Positions 1-9,921 of a DNA stretch of 64,000 nt are shown here, piece by piece. Under the pieces are notes generated by a model. The model made no database searches and was not told where the DNA came from. It was given only the letters and a program-made list of their open reading frames with translations. The translations under genes and the position numbers were made by a program. This DNA is from Parabacteroides bouchesdurhonensis (GTDB taxonomy: Bacteria > Bacteroidota > Bacteroidia > Bacteroidales > Tannerellaceae). The first letter of the stretch is position 1. Each line of letters begins with the position of its first letter. The stretch lies in the NCBI RefSeq assembly GCF_900186615.1, contig NZ_LT896588.1, positions 2,588,558 through 2,652,557 of the forward strand, read 5' to 3'.

Positions 1-70
1 AGTAAAAGTAATAAAAGAAGTATGTAAAGCTAAATCGATTCATTTGTTCTGTTTGTTTTAAATGATGCAG

Positions 71-100
71 CAAAAGTAACGCTTTTTTGGAAACTACAAA
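71..100 (-). promoter_or_regulatory. Promoter for a leftward gene outside the window
   Basis: On the minus strand a TACTTTTG -7 element (71-78) has TTTG about 18 bases upstream (97-100) or 22 bases upstream (101-104). This is the Bacteroidetes promoter pattern. It points off the left edge, so the gene it serves is not visible. Confidence 0.4.
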
Positions 101-136
101 CAAAAAGTGATATTTTTTTTACGGATACACTCTTTT

Positions 137-1063
137 TTATACGAGTTTTTGAAAAGCTTGTAAACTAAGCATCTCTTTAGGCACTGATTTCTTGATACTT
201 TCTATTAAAATACCGGCGATGGTATGCCGGATAAAATCTTTGCGTGTGACCCATACTATTTCTCTGGTAGGTTTAGGGATGGCAAACGGGCGAATCAATT
301 CTTTCTGTTCATTGCTGAGCTGGTAGGTGGCCAGTTGAGGAATGAATGTGATACCGTTTCCGCTTTCAACCATGCGCATAAAAGTTTCCAGGCTTCCCAA
401 ACGGTAAGAGGCTTGATGTAGTTTTACTTTTTCCATTTGGCAAAAACGCATCAGCTGGTCGCGGAAGCAATGTCCTTCATCCAACAGCCAAAGGCGTTCA
501 TCACTGATGTCAGATGTACGTATCAGTTCTTTTTTGAAAATAGGCTCACTCTTCGCTACGTAACCGAAAAATTCCTCATAATATAATATATCGCCTTGCA
601 GTTGTGCTTCTACAGGCTGGTTTGCGATTATTGCGGCATCTATTTCTCCGTTTTGCAAAGCGGCCATTGTAGGAGCGGTTTTCATCTCCAGAATACGAAT
701 ATCCATATCCGGATGTTTTTCCGTTATCTGTTGAAAAAAACGGGGAAGCAGATAAGGCGCGATTGTAGGCAACACTGCCAGGCGAAAAGTTCCTTTTAGA
801 GTCTGTTCTTCTTCGTTTACAATGTCTTTTATTAAAGAAGCCTGATATAATACATTACGGGCTTGTTCTATTACTTTGCGCCCGGCGGGTGTAGGACGTA
901 CGGGTTGGAGATTACGGTCGAATAATTTGATGCCAAGTTCATCTTCCAGCTTTTGTATCATCATACTTAAAGTGGGTTGTGTTACGCGGCAATGTTCAGC
1001 AGCTTTGGCAAAATGACGATAAGTATCGACAGCCAGTATGTATTCAAGTTGTTGTATATTCAT
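137..1063 (-). CDS. oxyR: OxyR hydrogen-peroxide-sensing LysR regulator
   Basis: This 308-residue LysR-family regulator has an N-terminal winged HTH (about 1-60, with the VTQPTLSMMIQKLE recognition region) and a periplasmic-binding-like sensor domain. The decisive motif is GHCFRDQ followed by RFC. It places cysteines at 199 and 208, the same numbers and the same nine-residue spacing as the redox pair of E. coli OxyR. In the family, disulfide formation between these residues after peroxide exposure changes DNA binding. The gene diverges from dps, a classical OxyR target, and the shared 216-bp region should hold its operator. The start gives a standard full-length protein. Confidence 0.93.
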   Translation of the reverse strand: MNIQQLEYILAVDTYRHFAKAAEHCRVTQPTLSMMIQKLEDELGIKLFDRNLQPVRPTPAGRKVIEQARNVLYQASLIKDIVNEEEQTLKGTFRLAVLPTIAPYLLPRFFQQITEKHPDMDIRILEMKTAPTMAALQNGEIDAAIIANQPVEAQLQGDILYYEEFFGYVAKSEPIFKKELIRTSDISDERLWLLDEGHCFRDQLMRFCQMEKVKLHQASYRLGSLETFMRMVESGNGITFIPQLATYQLSNEQKELIRPFAIPKPTREIVWVTRKDFIRHTIAGILIESIKKSVPKEMLSLQAFQKLV

Positions 1064-1102
1064 AAATGTTTATCATATATTGAATAATAAAGCCTAATTG
1101 TA

Positions 1103-1110
1103 CAAAGATA
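1103..1110 (-). promoter_or_regulatory. oxyR -7 promoter element
   Basis: TATCTTTG on the minus strand, about 40 bases before the oxyR start, matches TAnnTTTG. No good -33 TTTG is visible at the usual spacing, which would fit an activated or weak promoter. Confidence 0.4.
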
Positions 1111-1201
1111 AAAATAATCCCTGATATATTGACATGCTCTTTCTGAAAACAACTTGCCATACTTTGATAAAGTGTGTCTATAGTGATATAGAAATTATCT
1201 G

Positions 1202-1233
1202 TTTGACAACGGTTTATTCGTGTCGTATATTTG
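1202..1233 (+). promoter_or_regulatory. dps promoter
   Basis: TTTG at 1202-1205 and TATATTTG at 1226-1233 are 20 bases apart, a near-perfect Bacteroidetes sigma-ABfr promoter about 46 bases before the dps start. OxyR control is inferred from the divergent neighbour. Confidence 0.65.
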
Positions 1234-1279
1234 CAATACAAGAAAACGGAATATATAACAATTAAAAAAAAGTAATAGT

Positions 1280-1771
1280 ATGAAAACATTAGATTTTATC
1301 CATTTAAACGAATCAGCAGCAAATAACGTAGTATCAGCTTTACAGCAACTTTTGGCAGACTACCAGGTATTCTATACAAATCTTCGTGGTTTCCATTGGA
1401 ATATCAAAGGACATGGTTTCTTTGTTCTTCATAGTAAATTTGAAGAATTATATGATGATGCGGCAGAAAAAGTTGATGAACTGGCAGAGCGTATCTTAAT
1501 GTTAGGAGGAACACCTGTAAATAAATTCAGTGAATATTTGAAGGTTGCGAGAGTCAAAGAAGTTTCGGACGTTTCATGCGGAGATGACGCATTGAAAAAT
1601 ATTCTGGATACGTATAGCCAGTTTATTGCGGAAGAACGTAAGTTGCTTTCTCTTGCTTCGGAAGCAGGCGATGAAGCTACAGTTGCTTTGATGAGCGACT
1701 ATTTGAAGGAACAAGAAAAGTTGGTTTGGATGTTAGTAGCATATTCTTCTTGCGATTGCAAGAAATCTTAA
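1280..1771 (+). CDS. dps: Dps-family ferroxidase / DNA-protecting miniferritin
   Basis: A 163-residue ferritin-like protein of normal Dps length. The ferroxidase ligands are in the expected pattern: H39 (in FHWNIKG), H51, E55, D66 and E70, the same spacing as the E. coli Dps set. Family proteins form cytoplasmic dodecamers that oxidise Fe(II) with peroxide and store it, protecting DNA. The gene has its own promoter and a hairpin terminator behind it, so it is monocistronic. It diverges from oxyR, consistent with peroxide or oxygen induction. The C-terminal CDCKKS is an unremarkable cysteine-containing tail. Confidence 0.95.
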   Translation: MKTLDFIHLNESAANNVVSALQQLLADYQVFYTNLRGFHWNIKGHGFFVLHSKFEELYDDAAEKVDELAERILMLGGTPVNKFSEYLKVARVKEVSDVSCGDDALKNILDTYSQFIAEERKLLSLASEAGDEATVALMSDYLKEQEKLVWMLVAYSSCDCKKS

Positions 1772-1802
1772 GTTTATTGGTTACACTATTCATTGTGTAG
1801 AG

Positions 1803-1843
1803 AAAGGGCTGTTTAACAATAAAAAAGTTATTCAGCCTTTTTT
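1803..1843 (+). terminator. Terminator after dps
   Basis: AAAGGGCTG pairs imperfectly with CAGCCTTT (one bulge) around an A-rich loop, followed by a T run. It lies 30 bases after the dps stop. Confidence 0.7.
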
Positions 1844-2100
1844 ATATAGAGTTAAAATATGTATACATCTTTGTTTTTATGAAACCATAAAGAATTTACT
1901 TCGATATGGTTTTTTTATTCTCCTTGATTTAAAAAGTCTGAGCTTACCTGTTTCTTTTGTATTTTCAAAATAACTTTCGGTTTTAGGATGAGAATTCCAG
2001 TAATGATATAGATTAACTTATTCATATATCATGTTTTACTTGACAGAATTAACGCCATAAAATGAGGTATTTACATATATATATCTTTCATAAAAATTTT

Positions 2101-2108
2101 TATATTTG
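2101..2108 (+). promoter_or_regulatory. -7 element before the giant surface-protein gene
   Basis: TATATTTG matches TAnnTTTG, 84 bases before the ORF start at 2192. The rest of 1844-2191 is AT-rich and shows no gene. No clear -33 element is visible. Confidence 0.4.
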
Positions 2109-2191
2109 TAACATTGGTATCTGTAGAGAATGAACTTTTAATTGTGCTAATCTTAAAAAAATAGTTTGTTTGGGACAAACTGGGCTATTGT

Positions 2192-5100
2192 ATGAAGAAA
2201 TACAAACTAATTTCGCTTTTTGAAGCGTATTCTAAGAGTAGAATAAGATGGAGGTATATAAACATTCGTTGGCTTTCTTTCAATTTACGGTTGTTATTTG
2301 AAGCCAAAGGTTGTGCATGGCCGGTTTATAAGCGGATTGAATCCTTGTTGATGTTTATTTTATGTTCTTCTTTTATTTTTACTCAGAACTGTTTTTCTTT
2401 GGATATTGCATTTACGACAAAAGCAATATTTGAAAGAAATATAATAGAAACCAATTTATTTCCAGCTTTAGATGTTCCGGAGCCTCTTTCTCTGAACGAA
2501 TTATCACAATCTCATAAAATACATTTTATTAAATCTTCTCGAATATCAGTAATACAACAGATTGGAGAAGTAACTTACGATTCAACAAAAGTTGAGTCGG
2601 GAGATAGTTATTTGTTTAAATTAGATTATAGTTCTATTGCCGGCATTACAAGTGATAAGGTTATAATGCAAGGAGAGGGGAGTGAAACAGAGTTATATCC
2701 TGATGCTAATGGCGTATACACATTGTCACAAGTAAATAATGATATTATAATAAAGATAGCTTTAACTCCATCTATTGTCGTAACCACAGAAGAGTCTGAG
2801 TTTGGAGTTTTATCAATTACCCGCCAAAGTGATAAGTTAAAAATACCGGATGGAACGAATAAGAATAGTATAACTGTATATGATAATGAATTTATTCGGT
2901 TGGATACAGTTTCTTTTCCCGGCTATTATTGCGATGCTGTTTTTATGCAATCAAAAGAATCATCAGATATTCCGGTAAAAGATAAAGTAGGGAAAGATAA
3001 CGGAATTCAGGTGAAGGAGGATGTATGTTATAAAGCTGAATTTAAACCTTGCTCTTATCCTGTAATATTGCAGGTAAACGATCCGGATATGGGGCAATTG
3101 ACTGTAAAGAACAATAAGGATGCAGAAACGTATACATTGCCTCTCGGGTCTGCGAATTTTCAAAAAGCAGTGGAATATAGTGCAGATAAGACATTTTCGA
3201 TAACCGTTGCTAATAATCCGGGATATGGGATAAAATCGGTCAAAATTTATGATGCCGATGGAGTTTCTAATCCTAAAGACTTAACTTCCGCTGTTGATAG
3301 GGTAGCGGATATACGGGTAGGTGGTCTGGTCATCGATGTCGTTTTTGAACCGGTTCAATATACGGTGTACTGGAATTGCAGTAACGGTGACTTGAAAGTT
3401 ACCCCGGGAACGGAAATAAACATCGATGGTGGTGGCAAGAAAATAGAAACTGCTTACGGAGAGGTGATCACGATACAGCCTTTGGCCAATGTGGGATATG
3501 AATACAAGCCTAATTCATTAAAAGTACAACTTGGCGATGGAAGTCAGCAGGCTGTGCCTGATGGTACCAAGCAATGGACCGTATTAGAGAATGTTATCCT
3601 TTCCGCACAATTTTCTCGTTTGAGACCTTTGGTTACGATTGAAATTGATCAGCCGACTGGTGCTACTAATGGGGTGAACACCACTCCGGTGTTAGGAGCG
3701 GATCAGCGGGTAAGCTATGGTTCTTCACTGACTTTAGAGCCTGCGGCTAAAACGGGTTATCATTGTTCTGAGATTTGGGTGGATGGAGTGAAACAGGTTG
3801 GTAATAGTTCTGTAGGCTTGCCGTCGATAGAACAGGATGTGACTGTCAAATTTGTGTTTGTCCCGGATGAATTTCAAATTACTTATGTGAATACTACTCC
3901 TTCTTTTGGAACATTGCTGGTGGAAAGACAACAAAACGGAGAAACAGGCTGGACATCTTATACTGGTAGTCCGGGGAAGGCGAATTATTTGGATAAAATC
4001 AAAGTCACTGCTACTCCCACCAATGAACACTGTTTGCTGGACGTATTGACTTTGACTTCTACTTCTGCCGGACAAACGAATATTGTTTCAGGGACGGAAC
4101 AGGAGGTGAAAGAGGCTTTAACCGTGAATGCTTCTTTTAAGCCAAAAGAATATCCGGTTACCTTAAACAAAATTGGGACAGAGAGAACGAGTGGAAAAAT
4201 TCTTTTAAAGGATATAGCAACGGGAAGTGTGCTTATTGAATTGGATAGAGCGGAGGAAACCTCAACAGCTTATATTCCATATGGTACGGAAATCCTGATC
4301 GAATGGGAGTGTGACCGGAGTTATGGAATGAAATCCCTGGATAAGATTACAACAGGGACGGAATCGGTATTAGCTTCCCGTGCGTTTACCGTGGAAGGTC
4401 AAACGGAGATCCAGGCTGAAATTTATCAGTCGACGAAAACCTATTCCGTAAAATGGGAGATCGTTCAACCTAACGGCAGTATCGGGAATGATTTAAACGT
4501 TTATGAAACGACGGAAGGAGATATCGCTCAAGGAGATACCCGGGTGGAAGGTTCTTTGTTAACAATTAAAACGGAAACGGCAGCGAGCGATACTTTAATA
4601 TCCTTAACAGACCAAAATGGAAATGCATTGTCTTCTCCATACAGCTTAAATCAAGATTTGGAAATTACAGCGACCTTCGTCAGAAAGTGTACAGTACGGA
4701 TTGTTTCGCCGACAGGGGCAACTGTGGTGGTAAGTAAAGACGGGGTGAATCTTCCGGACGGTGCTATTGTTCCGACAGGCTCTGTCTTACAAAGTGTAAT
4801 TACTGCAAATAATAGCTCTATAGGATGTAAATCGCTTACGATAAATAGTGTACCGCAGTGGACAGGGACGATTACCACCACCTCTCCGCCTCCCTCTACT
4901 TCCGGGAATATTAGCTATGTCATCTCGACTGCACATAGCGGCGGAGAAATTTGGTTTGGTGGAACAGTGGATACCTATTATAGTGTGAAATATACCGCCG
5001 CAAATTTTGGTTCGTTTGCCGTGAAGGTTGAAGCCGATGGTATTACGGAAGAGCTTGTTCCGGATCAAGAATATTGGTATCCCGGTGCTGGTGCGAATTT

Positions 5101-6898
5101 GATGTTGGAAGCTAGGGAAACCGTTGCCGGTTATGTGTTTAATGCAGACAGGAAGATTGTAAATAAAGCTGTTATACCTAATGAGGATATTAATTTGCTA
5201 GAGAACAACGAGGGATATTCATGGTCTGAGCCGTTGAATAAAGATATGGATTTGGCGACTGCCTTTGAAGTAGATCGTTACGAGGTCGCTTTGAATGTGG
5301 TATTACCTTCCGGAAAGACATTGGCGGAAGTCGGTAGTATGACTTTAACTGGGGGGACTTCGTCTTTGTATGATAGAGGAAATACGAAAGTGAATTATAA
5401 TGGGGTTTTGACTTTGAATGTTACTTCTCAGGCCGGATATGCTGTTCGTATCAAGGAGGGAGATATCATAAAACAGTCTGGCTTTTCAGGGACATATGTG
5501 TATAGTACACTCCCGGCGAGGGCAAACATAGCATTGGAGGTGGAATATATTCCGCGGTATCAGGTAAATTATGGGACGGACATTGCAAATGGTGAACGGG
5601 TGTATGCGGGTGAAATATTAAAGGCTTATTCCGCTGTACCGCCGGAAACAGGGAAAGAATGTAAGGAGGTAGCGGTAAAAGATGCGATATCGGGAAATAC
5701 TTATGGTTCATCTACAACCCCTCTTGCTAATGGTACGATTGAATATGAATTTCCGATGCCAGGGGCGGATGTCAAGGTAGAAGCCCGATTTGACTGGGTT
5801 AATTATGACCTTTCTTTAAACGATCCTGGTAATGCTGCTGTTTTGAAGGTGGTAAAAATTGTGGGAGGAATAGAAATTCCTGTTACCGCAGGGACGGATG
5901 TATTGTCTTACGGGGATAATCTGAAAGTTATCATTACTATGCCGTCAGTAGGTGGATCATCGGATACCTGGTATGAAGTAAGTTCTTTTTCTGCTGTTAT
6001 GGGAGGAAATAATGTACCTGTTCTTTCTTCTGTATCGGGTCTGGATTACGAATATACATTTAATATACCTGTTTCTGGCGATGTTGATATTACCTCGGTG
6101 GTTGTACGAAAGATGCGGGATTTGATTGCCAGGGTAACTCCGGCAAACTCAGGTCCTACTATAAAAGTTCAGGTTGAGGATGAAATACCTGTGGAATATG
6201 ATTCTTATCAGTCCATTCGAGTACCAGTGGGAGTGTCGGTTGAAGCATGGGCACAGCCGGCCATAGGACATGAATTGACTTCTTTTCCCGGAGTAGGAGA
6301 AAGAAATACGCATGTATCAAAAACGGTTTCTTTGGTGGATGATTTGTATTTGTCGGCAGTATTCTCCCTTAAACCGTGTACGTTAATCGTAGTACAGCCG
6401 GATAATGGGATAATCCGCGTAGAAGTATTCAATCAGGGTCGTTGGGATCCTCTTGATATATCTTCTCTTCGATTCTTAAATTACGGTACACAAGTTAAAG
6501 TCCATGTAATTGCAAACTCGGATTATGAAGTAACGAGGGTAACGGCAAATAATATAGATATAGCAAACGGGGGAAGTTTGATAATGGAAGAAGATGTTAC
6601 AATTGCGGCCGAATGTAAAAGAATGACCCCTCCGGTTTCAAATGAGCGCATTTTAAATCAGAATGTTATATCATTTAATAATAACAAGGTTGAAATAAAT
6701 ACTATAGAATCTTTTATTCAAATAAGTCTTTTTATAATAACACCTGATGGGAGAGTTATTTATAGTAATAGAGATTACAAGAATGATCTTGACGTTCAAT
6801 GTATACCCAAAGGTGTTTTCTACTATGTTGTCGAAGGAATAACAACAAACAAAATGAAAAAGACGATTGCAAAAGGTGCCAGTGTCATCTGGTGGTAA
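2192..6898 (+). CDS. Giant repeat-rich surface protein with T9SS-like C-terminal tail
   Basis: This 1,568-residue protein consists of many beta-rich repeats of about 90-100 residues. Each runs roughly Y-x-V ... G-x-L-x-V ... G ... V-T-A-x-P ... G-Y-x ... V-x-A-x-F, the look of divergent InlB B-type repeats of secreted Bacteroidetes proteins. The last 70 residues (ISLFIITPDGRVIY, PKGVFYYVVEG, then basic residues) resemble a type A T9SS sorting domain. The N-terminus is odd: about 50 charged residues precede a hydrophobic stretch (about 53-65), so a start at Met54 (2351) would give a cleaner signal peptide. It is probably exported and surface bound. The ligand is unknown. The ORF is intact. Confidence 0.75.
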   Translation: MKKYKLISLFEAYSKSRIRWRYINIRWLSFNLRLLFEAKGCAWPVYKRIESLLMFILCSSFIFTQNCFSLDIAFTTKAIFERNIIETNLFPALDVPEPLSLNELSQSHKIHFIKSSRISVIQQIGEVTYDSTKVESGDSYLFKLDYSSIAGITSDKVIMQGEGSETELYPDANGVYTLSQVNNDIIIKIALTPSIVVTTEESEFGVLSITRQSDKLKIPDGTNKNSITVYDNEFIRLDTVSFPGYYCDAVFMQSKESSDIPVKDKVGKDNGIQVKEDVCYKAEFKPCSYPVILQVNDPDMGQLTVKNNKDAETYTLPLGSANFQKAVEYSADKTFSITVANNPGYGIKSVKIYDADGVSNPKDLTSAVDRVADIRVGGLVIDVVFEPVQYTVYWNCSNGDLKVTPGTEINIDGGGKKIETAYGEVITIQPLANVGYEYKPNSLKVQLGDGSQQAVPDGTKQWTVLENVILSAQFSRLRPLVTIEIDQPTGATNGVNTTPVLGADQRVSYGSSLTLEPAAKTGYHCSEIWVDGVKQVGNSSVGLPSIEQDVTVKFVFVPDEFQITYVNTTPSFGTLLVERQQNGETGWTSYTGSPGKANYLDKIKVTATPTNEHCLLDVLTLTSTSAGQTNIVSGTEQEVKEALTVNASFKPKEYPVTLNKIGTERTSGKILLKDIATGSVLIELDRAEETSTAYIPYGTEILIEWECDRSYGMKSLDKITTGTESVLASRAFTVEGQTEIQAEIYQSTKTYSVKWEIVQPNGSIGNDLNVYETTEGDIAQGDTRVEGSLLTIKTETAASDTLISLTDQNGNALSSPYSLNQDLEITATFVRKCTVRIVSPTGATVVVSKDGVNLPDGAIVPTGSVLQSVITANNSSIGCKSLTINSVPQWTGTITTTSPPPSTSGNISYVISTAHSGGEIWFGGTVDTYYSVKYTAANFGSFAVKVEADGITEELVPDQEYWYPGAGANLMLEARETVAGYVFNADRKIVNKAVIPNEDINLLENNEGYSWSEPLNKDMDLATAFEVDRYEVALNVVLPSGKTLAEVGSMTLTGGTSSLYDRGNTKVNYNGVLTLNVTSQAGYAVRIKEGDIIKQSGFSGTYVYSTLPARANIALEVEYIPRYQVNYGTDIANGERVYAGEILKAYSAVPPETGKECKEVAVKDAISGNTYGSSTTPLANGTIEYEFPMPGADVKVEARFDWVNYDLSLNDPGNAAVLKVVKIVGGIEIPVTAGTDVLSYGDNLKVIITMPSVGGSSDTWYEVSSFSAVMGGNNVPVLSSVSGLDYEYTFNIPVSGDVDITSVVVRKMRDLIARVTPANSGPTIKVQVEDEIPVEYDSYQSIRVPVGVSVEAWAQPAIGHELTSFPGVGERNTHVSKTVSLVDDLYLSAVFSLKPCTLIVVQPDNGIIRVEVFNQGRWDPLDISSLRFLNYGTQVKVHVIANSDYEVTRVTANNIDIANGGSLIMEEDVTIAAECKRMTPPVSNERILNQNVISFNNNKVEINTIESFIQISLFIITPDGRVIYSNRDYKNDLDVQCIPKGVFYYVVEGITTNKMKKTIAKGASVIWW

Positions 6899-6913
6899 GA
6901 TATTGTTTGGGCG

Positions 6914-6946
6914 TTTGAACTATTTTTAAGGAAATGATTACATTTG
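6914..6946 (+). promoter_or_regulatory. Promoter of the aguA-aguB-pabB-pabC operon
   Basis: TTTG at 6914-6917 and TACATTTG at 6939-6946 are 21 bases apart, about 52 bases before the aguA start. No other promoter is visible before pabC. Confidence 0.6.
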
Positions 6947-6998
6947 CAAGAGTTTATGTATGCATTGCATGATGGAATTGTAACTGAAAAAGAAATAA

Positions 6999-8027
6999 AT
7001 GGAAACGAAAATAATAGTACCGGCAGAATGGCATTGTCAAAGCGCCGTGCAACTTACCTGGCCGCATCAAGGCACTGATTGGGCTCCTGTGTTGGATGAA
7101 GTAATACCCTGTTTTGTTTCAATCGCAAAGGAGATTATAAAGAGGGAAAAACTGTTGGTTGTTTGTCCGGACGAGGCTTCTGTCCGTAGTCAATTAGGCA
7201 ATGTGGATTATAGCCGGATTGTTTTTCGTGAAATGGAAACCAATGATACATGGGCTCGAGACCATGGCGGCATTTCTATCTTTGATGATGGAAAACCAAT
7301 CGTCTATGATTTTGTATTCAATGGTTGGGGAATGAAATTTGCAGCCGGTCTGGATAATCTGATTACCAGAAAGCTATTTCATGCCGAAACCTTTGCAGAG
7401 GAAGTTGTCCCGGTAAATATGCAACCAATTGTATTGGAAGGAGGAAGTATAGAATCCGATGGGGAAGGAACTTTACTGACTACGGTGGAGTGTCTTTCTT
7501 CCGTCAACCGGAACGAATATTTAAGCCGGGAACAACTTGAGTACCATTTAAAAGAAATTTTTGGCCTTGACCGCATCCTTTGGATTGAAAGTGGTTATTT
7601 GGCAGGAGATGATACAGACAGCCATGTCGATACATTAGCCCGTTTCTGCGCTCCGGACACAATTGCGTATGTGCAGTGTACCGATGAAAAAGATGAACAT
7701 TTTGATGAATTGCAGGAAATGGAATATGAGTTAAAGTCTTTTACCCAAAAGAATGGTGCACCTTATAAACTGATTCCGTTACCAATGGCAGATAAAGTGG
7801 AGTGGGAAGGAGAACGTTTGCCGGCAACGTATGCCAACTTTTTGATTATTAACGGTGCCGTACTTGTCCCTTTCTATAATTCTCCCAAAGATGAAGTAGC
7901 TAAAGCTGCATTACAAAACGCTTTTCCTGATCGCGAAATTGTTGGCATTAATTGCTTGCCGTTAATCAAACAACACGGATCACTTCATTGTGTAACGATG
8001 CAATACCCGGAAGGATTTATTAAATAA
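6999..8027 (+). CDS. aguA: Agmatine deiminase
   Basis: A 342-residue member of the peptidyl-arginine-deiminase-like family. The enzyme hydrolyses agmatine to N-carbamoylputrescine and ammonia in the cytoplasm. Visible family motifs are NDTWARDHGG, LEGGSIESDG (guanidinium-binding acidic residues), DTDSHVDTLARF and the catalytic cysteine in GSLHC (C331). The length is normal for the family. It is the first gene of the operon, and the next gene encodes the enzyme for the following step. Together they give an ornithine-decarboxylase-independent route to putrescine. Confidence 0.92.
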   Translation: METKIIVPAEWHCQSAVQLTWPHQGTDWAPVLDEVIPCFVSIAKEIIKREKLLVVCPDEASVRSQLGNVDYSRIVFREMETNDTWARDHGGISIFDDGKPIVYDFVFNGWGMKFAAGLDNLITRKLFHAETFAEEVVPVNMQPIVLEGGSIESDGEGTLLTTVECLSSVNRNEYLSREQLEYHLKEIFGLDRILWIESGYLAGDDTDSHVDTLARFCAPDTIAYVQCTDEKDEHFDELQEMEYELKSFTQKNGAPYKLIPLPMADKVEWEGERLPATYANFLIINGAVLVPFYNSPKDEVAKAALQNAFPDREIVGINCLPLIKQHGSLHCVTMQYPEGFIK

Positions 8028-8052
8028 TTGGAGTTTAAAGTGTAGATAAAGA

Positions 8053-8928
8053 ATGAAAGTAGGATTAATTCAACAGTCGAACGGCAGTGATATAGCTGCA
8101 AACATCGAGAAGTTACAGCAGAATATTCGCAAGGGTGCTATGCAAGGTGCGGAACTGGTAGTATTGCAGGAATTGCACAACGGCCTGTATTTTTGCCAAA
8201 CGGAAAATACGGAGTTATTTAATCAGGCAGAAACGATTCCCGGACCTTCAACGGAAACCTTCGGCGCTTTGGCTAAAGAATTAGGCATTGTTCTGGTCTT
8301 ATCTCTCTTTGAAAAACGAGCTCCCGGACTTTATCATAATACAGCGGTTGTTTTGGAGAAGGATGGCTCTATTGCCGGAAAATATAGGAAAATGCATATT
8401 CCCGATGATCCTGCTTATTATGAGAAGTTCTATTTTACGCCGGGCGACTTGGGCTTTGAACCTATTTCTACATCCGTAGGAATGTTGGGCGTGCTGGTTT
8501 GTTGGGATCAATGGTATCCCGAAGCTGCCCGGTTGATGGCTATGCGTGGAGCGGAAGTCCTTATTTATCCTACGGCCATAGGCTGGGAAAGCAGTGATAC
8601 GGATGATGAAAAGAAACGCCAGTTGGATGCTTGGGTTACGGTTCAGCGAGGGCATGCCGTTGCTAATGGCTTGCCGGTTGTTACGGTCAATCGTACAGGA
8701 TATGAACCCGATCCTTCGGGGCAGACAAAAGGTATTCAGTTTTGGGGGAATAGTTTCGTTGCCGGTCCGCAGGGAGAATTGCTTACCGTATTTACGAATG
8801 ACAGGGAAGAAGTACGCATTGTGGATATAGACAAGTCCCGTAGCGAGAATGTACGGTGCTGGTGGCCTTTCTTCCGGGATCGCCGGATAGATGCTTTTGG
8901 TGGGCTGACCGAACGTTTTCTTTTATAG
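8053..8928 (+). CDS. aguB: N-carbamoylputrescine amidohydrolase
   Basis: A 291-residue nitrilase-superfamily enzyme that hydrolyses N-carbamoylputrescine to putrescine, CO2 and ammonia. The catalytic triad is visible: E40 (VVLQELHNG), K113 (YRKMHIPDD) and C150 (VLVCWDQWYPE). The motif around the cysteine and the PEAARLMAMRGAEVL segment are typical of plant and bacterial AguB. It starts 25 bases after aguA and follows it in the pathway. Substrate assignment rests on this pairing as well as on sequence. Confidence 0.92.
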   Translation: MKVGLIQQSNGSDIAANIEKLQQNIRKGAMQGAELVVLQELHNGLYFCQTENTELFNQAETIPGPSTETFGALAKELGIVLVLSLFEKRAPGLYHNTAVVLEKDGSIAGKYRKMHIPDDPAYYEKFYFTPGDLGFEPISTSVGMLGVLVCWDQWYPEAARLMAMRGAEVLIYPTAIGWESSDTDDEKKRQLDAWVTVQRGHAVANGLPVVTVNRTGYEPDPSGQTKGIQFWGNSFVAGPQGELLTVFTNDREEVRIVDIDKSRSENVRCWWPFFRDRRIDAFGGLTERFLL

Positions 8929-8934
8929 GTTTTT

Positions 8935-9921
8935 ATGAATTTATATACGAAACAGGAAGCTGTTTCCCGGATGAACCATTTGGGAACATTGGGAGAGCCT
9001 TTTGTATTTATAATAGATTATAAGCAACAACAGGTTTACGTGGAGAAACAACAACAGGTTAATCCCGGAGACTTGTTGTACGATTTGAATGGCTTTTCAA
9101 ATAGCCCGGATAAAGAAATGAAACCTTTATCTCACCCTATTGTGTGGCATCCTCATCCGATGTCTTTTCCCGCTTATTCAAATTCATTTTGTATTGTTAA
9201 ACGGAATATTCATGTTGGTAATTCTTATTTGGTTAACCTGACTTGTGAAACACCGGTAGAAACAAATCTTTCACTGGAAGAGATCTTTTATCATTCCGTC
9301 GCCAAATATAAACTTTTGTGGAAAGAACGTTTCGTCGTTTTTTCTCCTGAAATATTTATACGGATTAAAAACAATACCATTTGTTCGTATCCGATGAAAG
9401 GAACTATAGATGCAACCTTGCCAAACGCACGGACGCGTATATTGGACGACAGCAAGGAAACGGCAGAACATGCTACAATTGTAGATTTGATACGGAATGA
9501 TTTGAGTACGGCAGCCCGGAAAGTATCTGTCCCCCGCTTTCGATATATTGATGAGCTGCAGACAAATAACGGATGCTTGCTGCAAGTAAGTTCGGAAGTA
9601 ACCGGCTTGTTGCCGGAAGATTGGCATAGCCGGATAGGCGATATTCTGTTTAATCTGTTACCTGCCGGTTCTATTACCGGTGCGCCTAAGAAAAAGACCA
9701 TGCAGATTATAGAAGAAGCCGAAACGTACGAACGTGGTTTCTATACAGGAGTGATGGGCTATTTTGACGGCTCAAGTCTGGATAGCGCGGTGATGATCCG
9801 TTTTCTGGAACAACGGGATAATTCTATGTTCTTTAAAAGCGGAGGAGGCATTACCGCCCAAAGTGATTTGCAGAAAGAATATGATGAAATGAAACAGAAA
9901 GTATATGTACCCATTTATTGA
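8935..9921 (+). CDS. pabB: Aminodeoxychorismate synthase component I
   Basis: A 328-residue chorismate-utilising enzyme, shorter than the roughly 450 residues of E. coli PabB because the N-terminal part is reduced, as in many Bacteroidetes. Motifs seen are PMKGTID (the lysine of the chorismate site in PabB-type enzymes), DLIRNDLS, PAGSITGAPKKKT and SGGGITAQSD. With a glutamine amidotransferase partner encoded elsewhere it makes 4-amino-4-deoxychorismate for folate synthesis. It starts six bases after aguB and overlaps pabC by 17 bases, so coupling with pabC is likely. The metabolic link to aguAB is not obvious. Confidence 0.88.
   Translation: MNLYTKQEAVSRMNHLGTLGEPFVFIIDYKQQQVYVEKQQQVNPGDLLYDLNGFSNSPDKEMKPLSHPIVWHPHPMSFPAYSNSFCIVKRNIHVGNSYLVNLTCETPVETNLSLEEIFYHSVAKYKLLWKERFVVFSPEIFIRIKNNTICSYPMKGTIDATLPNARTRILDDSKETAEHATIVDLIRNDLSTAARKVSVPRFRYIDELQTNNGCLLQVSSEVTGLLPEDWHSRIGDILFNLLPAGSITGAPKKKTMQIIEEAETYERGFYTGVMGYFDGSSLDSAVMIRFLEQRDNSMFFKSGGGITAQSDLQKEYDEMKQKVYVPIY

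Noticed and set aside
3734..4075. Antisense ORFs inside the giant surface-protein gene
   Set aside because: Long genes give such shadows. None has a domain or a plausible promoter.
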